Both the position numbers and the translations under genes were made by a program. Of a stretch of DNA of 64,000 nucleotides, positions 37,206-49,731 are shown piece after piece. Below the pieces are notes generated by a model. It was not told where the DNA came from. It did no database searches and saw only the letters and a program-made list of their open reading frames with translations. Numbering within the stretch: the first letter of the stretch is position 1; each line of letters begins with the position of its first letter. Source of the stretch: Coniella vitis (taxonomy: Eukaryota > Ascomycota > Sordariomycetes > Diaporthales > Schizoparmaceae); contig WUJK01000001.1 in NCBI GenBank assembly GCA_011317545.1, positions 4,755,001 through 4,819,000 on the forward strand, written 5' to 3'.

Positions 37206-38418
37206 TTTCCAGGTTGATGATGTATCGGATCACTAATTGAAGATGCGCCTTCTCCACGCGGTCGCCGCTCGCGGATCGCGGGGTTGAGAATATATTCTTT
37301 AGAGCGTGGTGAGGTACTTGGCTTGCTAACGGTGTGGTATAAGCGGAGCGTTACTCGTTGAATGGAATTTATCCAACCCGATGGATGGCTGTGTGCGTTG
37401 GGCATGGATGGACAGGCAAAGGGGGAAAATAAATTAGTTGATTCTCTTAAAATCTCTGCCTTGCTCATTATCATCAAATAATCTCCAGAATCCTTATTCT
37501 TATTCCAATTTGTCCTTACTTGGTTGTTTTTTCTGCTGCTTCTCAGGGGAGGAGGGAAGGGGGTGCTGATTATCTTAGTCTACTTTTGTTTATTTCTGGC
37601 AGACTGGCCTTTGTAACCCAAAAAGCCCGCTATCATCAACATCCACAGCCTAGAGACTTAGTTTATACGTGAGCTGATTAACACAGTGACACAAAATGTA
37701 TGGTGTTTCTTCTGATTATCGCGAGAATGATTCCAATTGATGGAGAGAATCGTATGTCTATTCTAAAGACTCATTATCCCACCCCACCCCCAAATATAAA
37801 CTGATTTGATAAACCAACTCTACATGCACTTCCGCGTTTTTCCTTCTCGACAGTTCTCCTCCGAGAGTTTCCTTTGCTCTTCTTCTGTTTTGTCTGGTTT
37901 CCTCGCTTTCATTTTGATTGCCTGACTACTCATACATTGATTATGTAGCATCCCATTCCCCCCCGTCTTCGCTTGAAAGCGAACCAGGGTCGTAAATATA
38001 TCAATCTGGGCCCTTTCATCTCTCGGGCATGACAGCCTAGTAAGACCATTTTCCTTGTTCTGGTCTCTACATTCTCCGAGCCTTTGTGGATTTTTGATCT
38101 TTGCTGTCTTTTCAACATTGGCCGGGACACGTGAAGGCATAAATAACAAAAGCATCCGAGTCCAATGGCTCCACAATCGAATCAACAGAAAATAAAGAAA
38201 CGTAACTCTCAAGAAGAAGACAGCGTGTGATTCAATGTAAAAGTCTCGTAGAAATACAGTTCAGATACATGAATAGAAAGAAAAGAAAGAACGCCAATCC
38301 TGATATTTCTGCCTCCTTTTTTGGATATTCCCAGTATCTGAAGGTGCCTCCGCGTCTATTTTCTTTTTTTTTTTGGGGGGGGGGGTACATATTGTCTTTT
38401 CTTTATTTCTTTTTGCCT
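37206..38418. other. Convergent 3' region, no supported gene
   Basis: This is the shared downstream region of CBP80 (plus) and the RA-PH gene (minus). The sequence is T-rich and pyrimidine-rich, and a T-run followed by ten G lies at about 38364-38385. The 130-codon minus frame at 37820-38212 shows no domain and lies where a 3' UTR would be expected. Confidence 0.6.
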
Positions 38419-41400
38419 TTACCACGGTGATGGTGCGTTCCTCTGAGATCTGACCGTCAAGCTTCGCTCCATATCCCGCAGCATGGCGGGCGACCGCGTG
38501 ACTGCACCGCTACCTGAAGTGCCGTTAGCTGCTCCTCCAGATGGTCTCAGATGCGGTGGGACGGGTGGCATAGGTGGTGGCAGCGTCTCGCCCGGTAGCT
38601 GTAGTCCGCCGGGACCTGTGTAGCCACGGCGCAGCGAGTTCATGGACCCAGAGCGCCCCCGCAATTGCTGGTGCCGTGACATGGCGCTGCCAGAGCCACC
38701 AGCAGCGCTGCCAAAGCTGCTCGAGCTCTTATCGCCATGGCTAGTTGAGGGTCTGCTTGAGGTCAGGGACGGATTCCTCCACAGAGTAGGACCCGAGCTC
38801 GAATTGGCGTGTGCATGGTTATTAGAGAGGCTGCGCTTCGAAGTAGGGTTGAAACTGCTGTAAGGCGCAGGGAAATCGGCGAGCATGGGTATGGAGCTCA
38901 TGGTGGTCAGGCTGCGGCCGTGGGTGCTGGCGGTGGGTACTTCCAAGAAACGCGACGAAGGCGGGCCGAGATGCTGCTCAGCCCACTGCGACACGGCCCG
39001 GTAGTTGACTTCCAGGTTGCTGGAAGAGAGTGGTGGGTTTCGGTCACGCGGGCGGCACATACGGCGATCCATGTTGGCTGCTGGTCCGCGGCCCGGCACG
39101 CCAGAACTAGTGGCAGGCCGCTGCGAAAGGACAGTGGCATTTTCAAACTGCTCGAGACGGAGCTTCTCTAGCCGAAGCTGCTCAAGGTGGACCTGCTCAG
39201 CTTTGACTTTGGCCGTGTGCTCAGCTGCCGAGGGCAGCCAGGGAAGTGGCTCGGGCTTGGCTGCGACGAGCGGTTCAGGCTCCGCAGGCTCTGTCGTTTG
39301 AGTATCAGTCGAGCCTTCCCACGAAGTAGAGTGTTCAGTTGAGGGTGTCGATGGCTCCGTAACGGCAATAGTGATGTTTACTGCGCCCTCGGCTCCAGCA
39401 CCTGGCCCACCTTCAGTGTCAATGCAAGCCAGAGCCTTCTTGCCAATCCGCCGTTTGCGCCGTTGTTCAGACGGGCTGCCACACTCTTGGCCATCAGCAT
39501 CTGCTTCGCCGGACTTGTTTGTTGACGGTGTCCCAACTGCGGCGGGGGAATCGCCTGCTGGAGTTGCAGGCAGAGGTGTTGGATCGGCAATCCAGTCTCT
39601 GCCAAACTCGTCGGCCGGTTTATTGAAGCGCTCCATGTCTACGAGTGGCTGAAAGTCGCCTATCGTGTATGGAGTCTCGTCAATCGAGACCCTCATGCAG
39701 TGGCCCGGTGAGACTTTGACATGGCTAAAGTTCTTTTGCCGCTCATGTTTAACGGGTGTAATCTGTGGGACAGGAGTCGACTCGGCAATCCGCCTGCGCA
39801 AGGCCTCTCTGCGTGTCTTGACCATATACCAGCTGCGCCAGGCGTGAACAAGGGTCTGAAACTTTCTCGCTACAGCTGGATCTTCAGTACAAAAGAAGTG
39901 AACGTGGCTCGTAGTTGTCGGATATGTTGTTGGTAGCTGCTGGGATTTGATGGCGAAGACGTGTCTTTTAGGCGGTTTAAGATTCTTTGCAAGACTCGTT
40001 CGCATGTCCTTCAGTCCACCTTCGCCTGTACGCGTCACAGGCTCATCCGTGAAGTTGTAAATGTCGGACTCTGACAGTTCACAGAGCCGTTGGGAGTCTC
40101 TGCCAGGACTCATATCCGGGGTCCGAGTAGATAGCATCTGGCCGTCTCCCAGTAGAGTAATCCACCGCTTTTGCCACTTGCCGGAGCGCGAGCTGTGGTA
40201 CAGCTGCAGAACAAACGTGGCGGGTGACTCGCCGGTAGGCACAGAAGATATATCGAGATCCTTGTGGTTCTCAGGCCCCCACGCATGGCGGATCAGCAAT
40301 GAATTGTGTGCGTCGGTTGGCCAAGACGCAATCACCTCACGCATCCGCTCATACCGTCGAAGGCGACGTTCGAGTCCGTACGGTGCATAGCACTCAAAAA
40401 CGATGCTGGCAGCGGTGTTGATAGGGCTTTGCATGACATCTGCGGCTTGGCGAAGAATGTCCACGGTATCTGTAGTATCCATTACACGTATGTTGGCGTA
40501 TTCGTCGCGGTAAGTAACTAACACATACTGGAACACCATGCATGTAAGCGTGAGCTCCACGAGTGGAGGAGTACCTTACTCGTCACTACTTACCCGCTCT
40601 CGGCCGAACTCCGGTGACGTTGGAGAGGAGGGGGGCGTCGGAAGCTGCGGTGGATTCGATTGTATGACAGACATCTGAGAGGGGAGCGAAGAGATGCTTT
40701 GGGCTCGACTAGATTCCACCGATGCTGTCGTTGATGACGCCGGAGACGGTGTAGCATGAGACCTTCGACCCCGATACAGAAATCCAATCCTGTCGAGCAT
40801 AGGAGTCTTGATGGGGCTCTTGCAGGCGACCGAGGAAGCAAATGCGGTACCAGACTGCGCTGCCATCAATTGTTGCTGCAGTCTGCCCAAATTCAGGCTT
40901 TTCTGTCCAACCACAGCCAGCTCAGATATGGCCTGCTGATGTGGCTGGCGAAGACAGGACTCCCTCTTCGGCCGCCGAGTCTCTGGAACCTGGATATCCT
41001 CCCGCCCCACGCTCCTCACTTTTTCCTCTTCTTGACCTTTGGCACTTTCAAAGCTGAGGTCTCGGCTGTCTGCAATTGTAGTTGAGGAACTCAGCTCAGA
41101 GGACGACTCACACGAGGATGATTCCTTTGTCAACGGTATGGGCACTGCTGGGGAAAGGAAAAGCGGACTAGGAGGCATGACAGCGGCTTTGGGTCGAACA
41201 GCCTTGTCGAGCCCCTTGTGCGGAGGAGGCAACGGCGGGATATGTGTCAATGGGAAATGTGGACTGATGCTGGATGCATCTGGCTTGTCGACAGTGCCTT
41301 GTGTTTTTGCACGCTTCCTCCACACTGCCGAACCAAATGTGCGCAAGACGTGAGGGCTCGTTTCTCCTGCTTGTTGCTGGTCCAAGCCTTGGACTGGTGG

Positions 41401-41469
41401 CATGCGTTCCGAGATGCTCGCGCCTCGAGACTTGCCAAAGCAGAAGCTCTTGGTGTTTCCCGTCGACAT
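38419..41469 (-). CDS. RA-PH domain adaptor (MRL/lamellipodin-like topology)
   Basis: Two exons (41469-40594 and 40527-38419) give 994 aa. The intron runs from GTAAGT to CCAG and joins in phase 0 (GRER to YVLVTY). Residues 1-290 are Ser/Pro-rich and probably disordered. A Ras-association-like domain follows at about 293-376 (YVLVTYRDEYANIRVMDTTD). A PH domain is at about 396-536 (TFVLQLYHSSRSGKWQKRW through HVHFFCTEDPAVARKFQ). A short charged coiled coil lies near 735-757, and the tail is Ser/Pro/Gly-rich. The RA-PH order is that of the RIAM/lamellipodin family, which links Ras-type GTPases to actin at membranes. That role is inferred here from architecture. The start is the first ATG (MSTGNTKSF); upstream in-frame codons begin only with GTG. 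Confidence 0.85.
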
Positions 41470-42324
41470 CGTGACCACGACCGCAAATTCTTGTTCCTGT
41501 TGCTTTGCTGCTTGTGTGATACCGTGTTTGTTATCGTTCAAATCGGAAGGGAGCCTTTGTGCCACTCAGTCGGTCATTGAGACTGATTGTTGGATTCGAT
41601 GGGGTTGCTGCCGAGTCGATGGCAACTGCTGCTCGACCAGTTGGCACAAGCTTCCTTGGAAGACGAACGTAAGAACGAAACACCTGCGACAAGAGAGGTG
41701 AGAGCTAGAGTCCCGAGGAAGCTACAAGAAAAAAGGTTCCATGAGAAGGTTACTGAGGGATAGGAGGGAAAAGGGAGAAAAGGGAGGGGCTGCTGCTCCC
41801 TTGGCGGATGCGGAGGTCTGCCCATACTCCTGTCATGATCGAAATCATAGACGTGTTGGAACGCCAGGCCGCGTTGGCAAAAGGTAGGCACCATGCTACA
41901 AGAACCAGCTGGAGAGATTCTTTCACTCGGCAATCATTTGCAGTGATTGTCATGCAAGGAATACGTCGCAATGGATCAAGGGCATTCCGGACCATAGACC
42001 CTTGGAATGCCACCGACTCCAATCTTGTTGCGTAAAAATAGCAACTTCTTCATGTTGTTTAGCCTTTTTTTTCTTTTTGTCTCAAACCCAAGAGTTTGGG
42101 ATACGAGACAGGTGAAGGGCAACAACAGTGGTCAACGTCTCAGGAGTGGCGAAAAATGGTCAATAGGTCTGTAGGTAAAAGCAGGCTGTCAGTGAGTGGC
42201 CTCGGCCGAGATAGCATCTAAGACATGGTCTCCCTTGGCCCTCGCGTATGACGGCAGAAACGCGCTTTTACACTGTCCCTTGTGCAAGATCCTGTTGTTC
42301 AATGTATTCGTCCTTTAGTTGCCA
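41470..42324. other. Promoter/leader of the RA-PH gene
   Basis: This spacer lies between two genes read in the same direction (minus). It contains a minus-strand T/C-rich stretch. No domain-bearing frame was seen. Confidence 0.6.
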
Positions 42325-43525
42325 TCACTTCCTGAAGGCGCGTACTTCTCGACGCCACCAACCCGCAAAATCCTGAGTCGACACATCAATGCCCAGATCT
42401 TTCAACGCCGTGGTGCTCAGATGACAGTCGTAGGGACGCTGCACAGCCGAATCCGGATCATTGCCCTGAGTGTTGGGTTCGATGTTTTCGATACTCAAGC
42501 CCATGATTTCACCAAACAGTTGACAGATCTCATACTTGGTGAACTTGTCTTCGCTCGAAAACTGCAAGACTTTGGGCATTGTTGCTCTCTCCCTTCCAGT
42601 AGCTGCAAGGTACTTGATAGCCACGTCTTCCCAGGCAAGAAAATGCCAGGTTAGCATACACGTATCCCTGATGTTTGAGATCTAAGTCATGCATGACGTA
42701 CCGTGACAGACTCTGCCAATATCCTCAGTGTTGGTAGGATACCTCAAAGCCCAGTGCTCCATCTTGACCTTTTCGCCGCCCTGAGCTTTCCAGAGAACGT
42801 CCATAAGGACGTTCACAGCACTCTCGGTTGGAACCTCTGCATCACCATACAGGACAGGCACACGAAGGATGAGGCCTAGTCCCTCCTTACCCGCAGCCTT
42901 GTATGTCTCCAGGACGGCGTGTTCCCCGTCCAGCTTAGTCTGGCCGTACAGGTTCGTCGGGCCGGTAGGAGCATCAGCTTCGTATGGTGCATCGCCAGCC
43001 TTTCCCGAGAAGACATAGTCGGTGGAGATGTAGATGAGCAGGGCGTTGCTCTCGGCACAGAGTTGGGCGAGACCTCGAGTAGCATCCACATTCAATTGGC
43101 GCGTGCCTTCAGGGTCCTTGTCTACCTTGTCCGGGAATCGGTTGGCTGCGCCTAGAATGCAGGACAATTTTCAGCCACCAAGTCGCTTGAACATCCACGC
43201 GTCCACCACAGTAGCATGCATGATCAGGAAAGTCACGCACAGTGTACTACGACTTGAGGTCTAGGTGGGAAGTACGCGACATGTCAGCAATGCGCAGAAG
43301 CACCACACAAACAGAAGTAGTAAGAGAGCTCGTCACCTACTTGACAGTTTCGAGAACCTTGGACACGTCTTCAGAAGAAGTCAGGTCGGCTTTGAAAATG
43401 TCCGTGCCGTCGGCTCTCGAATAGCCAGTTCCCTTGGCTGTCCAATCTCTGCGGACAAACGCTTTGAGAACCTGACGTCCCAGCAGCCCCGTGGCCCCCG
43501 TCACCAGAACTGTCTTGTCAGTCAT
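42325..43525 (-). CDS. RmlD/MAT2B-like NAD(P)-binding reductase
   Basis: Four exons (43525-43341, 43260-43241, 43151-42702, 42626-42325) encode 318 aa. The second exon is only 20 nt. It is bounded by CACCTAG and GTGCGT and restores KPQVVVHCAANRFPD, which a two-exon reading would lose. Landmarks are the Rossmann motif T9-G-A-T-G-L-L-G16, the STDYVFSG strand (Ser111, Thr112) and the Y-x-x-x-K pair Tyr137/Lys141. The family covers dTDP-4-dehydrorhamnose reductases and the regulatory beta subunit of methionine adenosyltransferase. With no rhamnose genes nearby, a MAT2B-type role or an unknown sugar-nucleotide reductase are both open. The gene is cytosolic by absence of targeting sequence. Confidence 0.9.
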
Positions 43526-44456
43526 GATTTTGCTTGACTCTTGTAAACAACGGCAGATTCGATATGGTTCGCGAAAGGCTAACAACTTCGGGCCAACCTT
43601 GGAAGTTTGTATGTTGGCTTGCCAACAAAGCTAGCCAAATGCTCGCTTTAATCGTCATGCTGACTAAGCATTGCACCCACTGTACACACGACGCGACCAT
43701 CATTGTGCATTCCGCTTTCCTCTTTCTTCTCTCTCCAAGAAAAAAAATTCCTATCTATTCAGCAAGTCCGATTTGGAAAGCACTGCACTTCATCCTAGAA
43801 GCTCCAATGTGGGCAGGGAGCCCTCAGCTAATAACATGTGCTCAGGCGGGATCCTGCAGGACACATACACTCATAAATTTGTGTTCTAGGCACCACCTTC
43901 CACCTCGTCACATGCTCTCACACCCATAGAAAGCTCAGCGCATGGTAGAGACGGTATAACACGCTGCGTGTTTTACTCTCTTTTGCCCTTGTCTTCCCTG
44001 TCTTCCAAGCCCTCCCCGCTGAGGTTTGTGTTTTCACATGGAAGTCACAAGATCATCGGCACCGGCTCAAGCCTGACTACCAGGTTGTCTGGATGCCGTT
44101 GTCAGTTGCTTTCGGAACAACACGCGAGGATGGTGGGCAGATTAGAAAGACGATATTGCAGCACTCTGCTCAAGACCAATCCATGAAGAGCTTTTCCATT
44201 GCTTACTGACCACATGTGTCCAGCATCTTTCCTGCTTTTGCCCACATTTCGGCAGATACCTTCCAAATGATATTTTACTGCATACGGATCGCTCCGAATT
44301 GTGGTGTACCATAGTATGCTAAACGCCTGGCTAATTCGTTGGGGGCTTCTTATTCTCCTCGGCACACGTCTCAATCCAAGCAATCTTTTAAGGATTCCCT
44401 CCTTATTCCCGGCGCGCGCGCAAAGATCTTTTCGAGAGTCTGGGTGCGTTGCTTGG
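43526..44456. other. Promoter of the MAT2B-like gene / 3' region of Rup1-like gene
   Basis: This 0.9-kb spacer lies between two minus-strand genes. Only short open frames are visible. Confidence 0.6.
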
Positions 44457-47400
44457 CTAGGTAGTCTGGTGGTAATACTGCTCAGGGCTCACACCAGGGA
44501 TCTCCAGGCTTGGATCAATCTCCATGGGCTTTTCGATGATTGACACCCGGTTGTCCGTAGCACTCGCAGGCCGGCGCACGATGAAAGGCTGCTTAAGCTC
44601 CGCCATTTCAGGGGCCCTTTCTCCTTGCTGCTGCCCACTAACCAGACCTTCGTCGCGTAAAGACATGTCCGCCAGTTTCTCCGACGATCTGCGCAATTCG
44701 GGTAAATCTTGGTCACTGCCGTCGTCGCCTGACAACGGAGGAGTAGGCGGCGGTACCATGTGGGCGGCAATCTCATCCTCAGAAATAGCCCGCATATCGC
44801 ACAATTCGCTTTCCATGGCATCATTTCCTCCAAAACCCTCAAAGCGGTCGTCTAAAAATGCTGCACGGTCTTCACCGTCACTCAAATCGCCGACGGATGC
44901 GCGGTTAGATGATATTGAGTCAGCGCTACCACTGCGGTGTCTCTTTGGAAGTGATGATGGCTCTCGAATGGGAACCCGTTTCTTGTCTCGTTGTGAATTG
45001 TCTTCTATCTGTTCTTGCCGGAACAGCCGATTATCAAACTTGACGAAAGTCTGTGCCAGATTAGCAAAGGAAATGACACGAACAGTAGGACAGCTAAACG
45101 CAATGTTTGACATACTTGCAAGGCGCTCGAGAGAGGGAGAATGGCATCGCTCAACGCTTCGTCCGTCGCATAGACTAGAATAGGAGCCACATTTCCGTCT
45201 GCATTACGTTCCGTGAACATAGCTTCCTTTACCTTTTTGATGGTTGTTTCCTGTCCCACTGGTCAACGGATGTTCAATGAGGGATATCCATCCATAGCAA
45301 GTAGTGCTTACCTCTTGCTTGACGCGAGCATCGTCTTCGGGCATCCAAGCCACGCGATACCAGGATTCCCCTTGGCTTGCTTCGTCCGCAGCTTTGGACT
45401 GGTTCCGTTGGCACATGTACACCACGTCGGGTGACGTGATGACACCTCGCAAGGTATACTTGTGCGTAGGATTAAGCGCAGGGTCGTCGCTGGGACTCGT
45501 CCAAGTCTTGTTGAGCTGCTGAAGTAGGGCGCAACATGCATCTCGTTCGGCTCTGACACCTGTGAAATTGTCAGCGTCTGTCTCTCTTCAAAAGCACCCT
45601 TGCACTTACGAGCCAGCTTCTGGTCAACTTTTGTCATTGTTAAGTTTGCCAAAGCAATCTCAGCTTCGTAATGACTAATTGCCTTTTGCTCGTCCTCGTC
45701 CAATTCCGCTAAGCCGCCCAACTCTTCAGGGAGATACGGGATCTCGTCTGGCGTGCCAAGAGACTTCTCATGCTTTCTCCATAAGGCATTTGCACGGATG
45801 CGCCAGATCTGAGTCTTGCTCTTGTCGATGACCGCCTTAGCAAGCTTGGTCCTATCCACGATCTGGCCAGTTCTGGGATTCCTCCAGTGAGTGCCCTCAA
45901 TCTCCCTTTCCCTAGCCAAGTCTATTGTTTTCCACATGCGGAACAACTTGTTCTGCATCACCCGTGCAGTTTGCACATTGCTTTCAAGATATCTGTCAAT
46001 GTAAAGCACCTCAGGGACCTCGATAGCTGGTCCGTCAGTACTGATACGCATGGTCATAACTTGGGCAGGTTCTTGTATAGAGGCAATTTGACCGAGCACC
46101 TCGTCCTGCTGCTCTGCCCAGCTATTTTCCTGTTGCAGCCAAAATAAGCAATCCCATTGACTGTATAAATTGCAAAACATCTCGGGCGTGTCATTTGCAA
46201 TTCGGAACTCGAGAATTGCAAACTCTTGCGGTCTCGATTCCTCGGTTGTCGAGTCCTCTACCTTGGCCTTGGTCCACATGCGTATCAGCTCTTGAGAAGG
46301 CGAACTGTTATAGAGGCTTTCGTATAATTTGACAGTCGGATCACCCCATACAGCTTTGATGAGGCTATTTGCACAAAGAGAATCTGCCGTGCCATAAGCG
46401 CGATCCGAGTTGTCAAGGAATGCCATCAGACGCTGACATTCATCGACGAGGCTGATGTCATCATATTCGGTACCCCAACCCTGCGTGGAGACAATTTTCG
46501 CGCCTTTCCACCAGTCTTTGTTGTTGCCAAAGGATTGTGATGCCCCCTCAAGGAGCAGGAAGAAATTTCGCGCAGTAGGTATTGCGTGCAGTATCATCAA
46601 TAATGGGCCCAGGCGGTGTCTTTGTCCTGGTTGCTGAGACCGGCATGCAAGAAAGATGGGGACGCCGGCGTCACGTTTTCTAACAAGAGCCGTTGGGTCT
46701 TCATCCTTTCCGTTTGCAAGGACGACCGCCCACTGATTTTGCTCATAGTACGGTCGATTTGCGGGCCCAAATTGTGGCAGAGACGTGTCTGCAGAAACCA
46801 CGCCACTCTCTTGCGGGGTTACCACTCCAGACGTGTGCATCATGGACTCTTGCATGGCAATTCTCAATTGCTCATCTGCTTGCTCTTGTGTTGTCGGGGC
46901 ATCTGCACACTTGAGTCAGCGTGCAATTCCAAATGCATAATTAGATGATCGATGGCTGGCAAATGGAAGAAGAAACAGTGGAATCGAGGTAGCAAGAATT
47001 TTCCGTGATATACCTAGAGTGTTTTGTATTGTCCAGTCTCTGACTTTACCGAGAGGAGATCTGCTATGCGCTCGAGAGGGCGGCCTTGATGGCGCGATGA
47101 GATTGGCACCGGCGCCCCTGGCCCATGGCTCATCGGCTGGGAATTGGTCGGGTCCTTGAACATGGAAGGCTGGGCGTATCCAATAGGTTAGACAAGTCGT
47201 CCTCGAAGTAAGGCACGATACTTACATTGATCCAGAGAACCGTCCCGATCGGCCGCGAAATGTTCCTCATTCCATAAAATGTATTTTTGTCTAAACTGTA
47301 AGCACTCAGCTTTGGCTCTCTCCTGTACATGGATAACGAGGTGGCCGCACCGAGTCGTGGTCTCCGCTGAAGTATTCCCCAATGACTGCTTCCACGTTAT

Positions 47401-47584
47401 TGTTGTGTGCCTGCACCACGTATTGCCATCAGTATATATCCCTGGCTTTGGTTTGGATGCCAATTGAAGCATGGGCCGGGCCAACCTTTATAGCTTCACG
47501 AAACAGGTGCTTGTCCTCCTCAGTATGGCGGGACGTGATCTCCATCACATTCCTGACTGCCTCCTCCATTTCCACAGTGGACAT
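44457..47584 (-). CDS. UBA/UIM ubiquitin-binding protein, Rup1/Ucp6-like
   Basis: Eight exons (47584-47486, 47410-47351, 47295-47226, 47169-47014, 46902-45610, 45559-45312, 45250-45116, 45050-44457) give 884 aa, with every phase matching. The N-terminus (residues 1-53, MSTVEMEEAVRNVMEITSRH then AHNNNVEAVIGEYF) is UBA-like. A ubiquitin-interacting motif follows at about 138-150 (DEQLRIAMQES). The central region (about 155-700) has the RPYYEQNQWAVV segment and looks folded and helical. The C-terminal 150 residues are acidic and Ser-rich, probably disordered. This layout matches fungal proteins related to yeast Rup1, which regulates the Rsp5/Ubp2 ubiquitin balance, and S. pombe Ucp6. No catalytic cysteine-histidine centre is visible, so it is probably an adaptor and not a protease. 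Exons 1-3 are short and intron 1 has an unusual GTTGGC donor, so the N-terminus is less certain. Confidence 0.8.
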
Positions 47585-48891
47585 CGTTGCGGTGAGCCTC
47601 GGGAGAGAGCTCGAGTATCGTGTGCGGATGTGGCGGGGAGGTGAACTGCATGGGCTGTCCTCTGAATGCGTCGCGTGGGCGGAGGTGGCGTTTAGCGGGC
47701 TGCCATAAAGTAAAGGACGGACTCCTCGGTCTCGTTTCAGAACAGCTTGTGGTAGCTGAATAGGATGCAATTGCTGGCCAAGGACACCAAGAAGGGAGAA
47801 TGAGTGAACGCAACAGCAGAGATGGTTCAAGAGATGTGGTGGGGTCAACTGGAACGGCCCTGGGTCCTGCTTCCCAAACGCCACCTGCCTTCGTGTTCCA
47901 AGAGAGGGATGCCGAGATTTAGGGACAAGGGGGAGGTAAAAGCATGCGAGTGACGCCGAGGGCTATGAAGAGTGAAAGCAAAGTAAGCGATGTGTTTATT
48001 GCTCCGTTATGTACATACTATGTAGTAGATGCAGAAGGTCACCACAGCCTTGGGCAGGTGCGAGTTGCTTCCGCTACGTAATCCGCGGCCTTCCCAATGA
48101 TCCCTGCACATGCTTAGCCCGCGGCAGGACCCACCCTAGAACACAGTACTATGTGCAGGCGGCAGATGGTACAGAATGCAAGGGAAAGAGTATCTGGGCA
48201 CTCAAGTACCCGGAATGTACTATGATTCCTAAACATCTTCCAAGATCTACTTATAGTATACCCAGGCACGGATAGAATATTGGGGACAATCTATATTATA
48301 GTTGTCATGGCTCTTGTATTTAGTTCATCTTTATGGAATGTGTCTGTCTGCATCAAGAGAAGAGGATTTATATGACTCTATTCTTCGCCGGTGAATGCAC
48401 ATGAGTAGGACCCTTTCTTCATCATCCTGGACGCTATGCATATAAGCCATTTGTGGTGAAGGGTGAATTATAATCTTCTCCTGCCACGCGCTGATACTCC
48501 AGTATGCACCAAAGATACCTGTATCTCCCGAAATCATAATGGTCCTTAATAACAAGTCAACGCTGACAGATGAGCCACGAGGAAGCCTAATCTCCTGATA
48601 TCCCAATAAAACCTGATTTGCCGACCCGGGGATCGTTTGAAGAACGGTGCCCCTATGTTGTTGCCCGGACGTGCCATCCGATCGTCCAACCTATCCATCA
48701 CGATGGCATAGTCGATCCTCGCTTCTGGCAACTTGAGTCACTCGTCGATGCTGTCTTGATTGCGTGGAAACGCGAGTGACTGCATGTGCGTGTGCATGCT
48801 GCTACTGTTCACAGCAATCATGCAAACATCTGCCCCTTTCGAACCTATGTACTGCTGGGCTTAAGAAGCTATGTCGTCCTGGTTAGGCTTC
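47585..48891. other. Promoter of Rup1-like gene / 3' region of CDC34
   Basis: This 1.3-kb spacer carries TACTATGTA at 48016 and shorter versions at 48147 and 48218. The long minus-strand frame that extends upstream of the Rup1-like start (to 47884) lacks any ATG in good position and is probably leader. Confidence 0.6.
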
Positions 48892-49731
48892 CTAGTCGCT
48901 CCCATCTTCGTCGTCATCCGCATCATCCCCAGCTTCATCAGAGTCGCTGCCTTCATCGAAATCGAATTCCTCATCCTCGCTGGGCGCGTAAAAGTCATCG
49001 TCGTATTCAATCTTCGGAGCAACCTCGGGCTCGAAACTGGTAGGGACTGTAAATCCTGCAGGAATGTCTTTTTTGGAAACCTCAACCGCTTCGCTGGCCT
49101 TCTTTTTGTATTCTGCCTTTCTGTCTCGATACATGACACTCGCATCGACGTTTGCAGGTGAGTTGATCTCAGGGTCATCGAGAAGCAGAAGGATCGATCG
49201 TAGAACAGACTCGGCGCCCTGAAGGGGTGACCAGCGCTCACCAGCATCTTCGCCTGACATCATGTCCTCACCTGCTTGATGCAGTATGGAAATGCAAAGT
49301 TGGCCATCTGGGTAGATGTTAGGATGCCAGATGGGTTTGAGGAAACGGAACTTCGGCGGAGAGTATGGATAGTCGCTGGGAAAGGTCATTTCTGCCTGAA
49401 ACATGAATCAGCTCGCGTCTTCAAGCAATTCCAACTGGGTGGGACTCCACTAGAGAGGGGGGGGGGGGTTGCCACGCTCGACGAACCTTGAAATAACCAC
49501 CGTTGAAATCGCTGTCAGGATTGACCACCATCAGGGCAAGCTGCCACCGGAACATATTCTGGTCATCGTTCTGTCCACGCCTTGCTGTCAGACAAAGCAG
49601 ATCTGGACCGGCTTGCCGCCAGTGATGCTAGAGACTGGGTGACGAATGGGCCTTACATCAATGTGAACCCACTTCTCTTTCTGCAGAGACTTCAAGTCTG
49701 TCAAGATTCGTTGCTTTGCAGCAGCAGCCAT
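48892..49731 (-). CDS. CDC34: Ubiquitin-conjugating enzyme E2 Cdc34/Ubc3
   Basis: Three exons (49731-49657, 49570-49487, 49395-48892) give 220 aa. The catalytic cysteine is Cys87 in GQLCISILH, after the HPN motif at 77-79. An acidic insertion right after it (GEDMMSGEDAGERWSP) is the hallmark of Cdc34-type and Ubc7-type E2s. The WSPLQGAESVLRSI and ENSPANVDA-type region (here INSPANVDASVMYR) fits Cdc34. From about 185 the tail is strongly acidic (Asp/Glu/Ser), as in Cdc34, where it binds the SCF ligase. With SCF it ubiquitinates cell-cycle regulators. Intron 2 carries a C12 tract in the transcript and a GTTCGT donor. The gene is read away from the DNA ligase paralogue across 1.3 kb. Confidence 0.95.
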
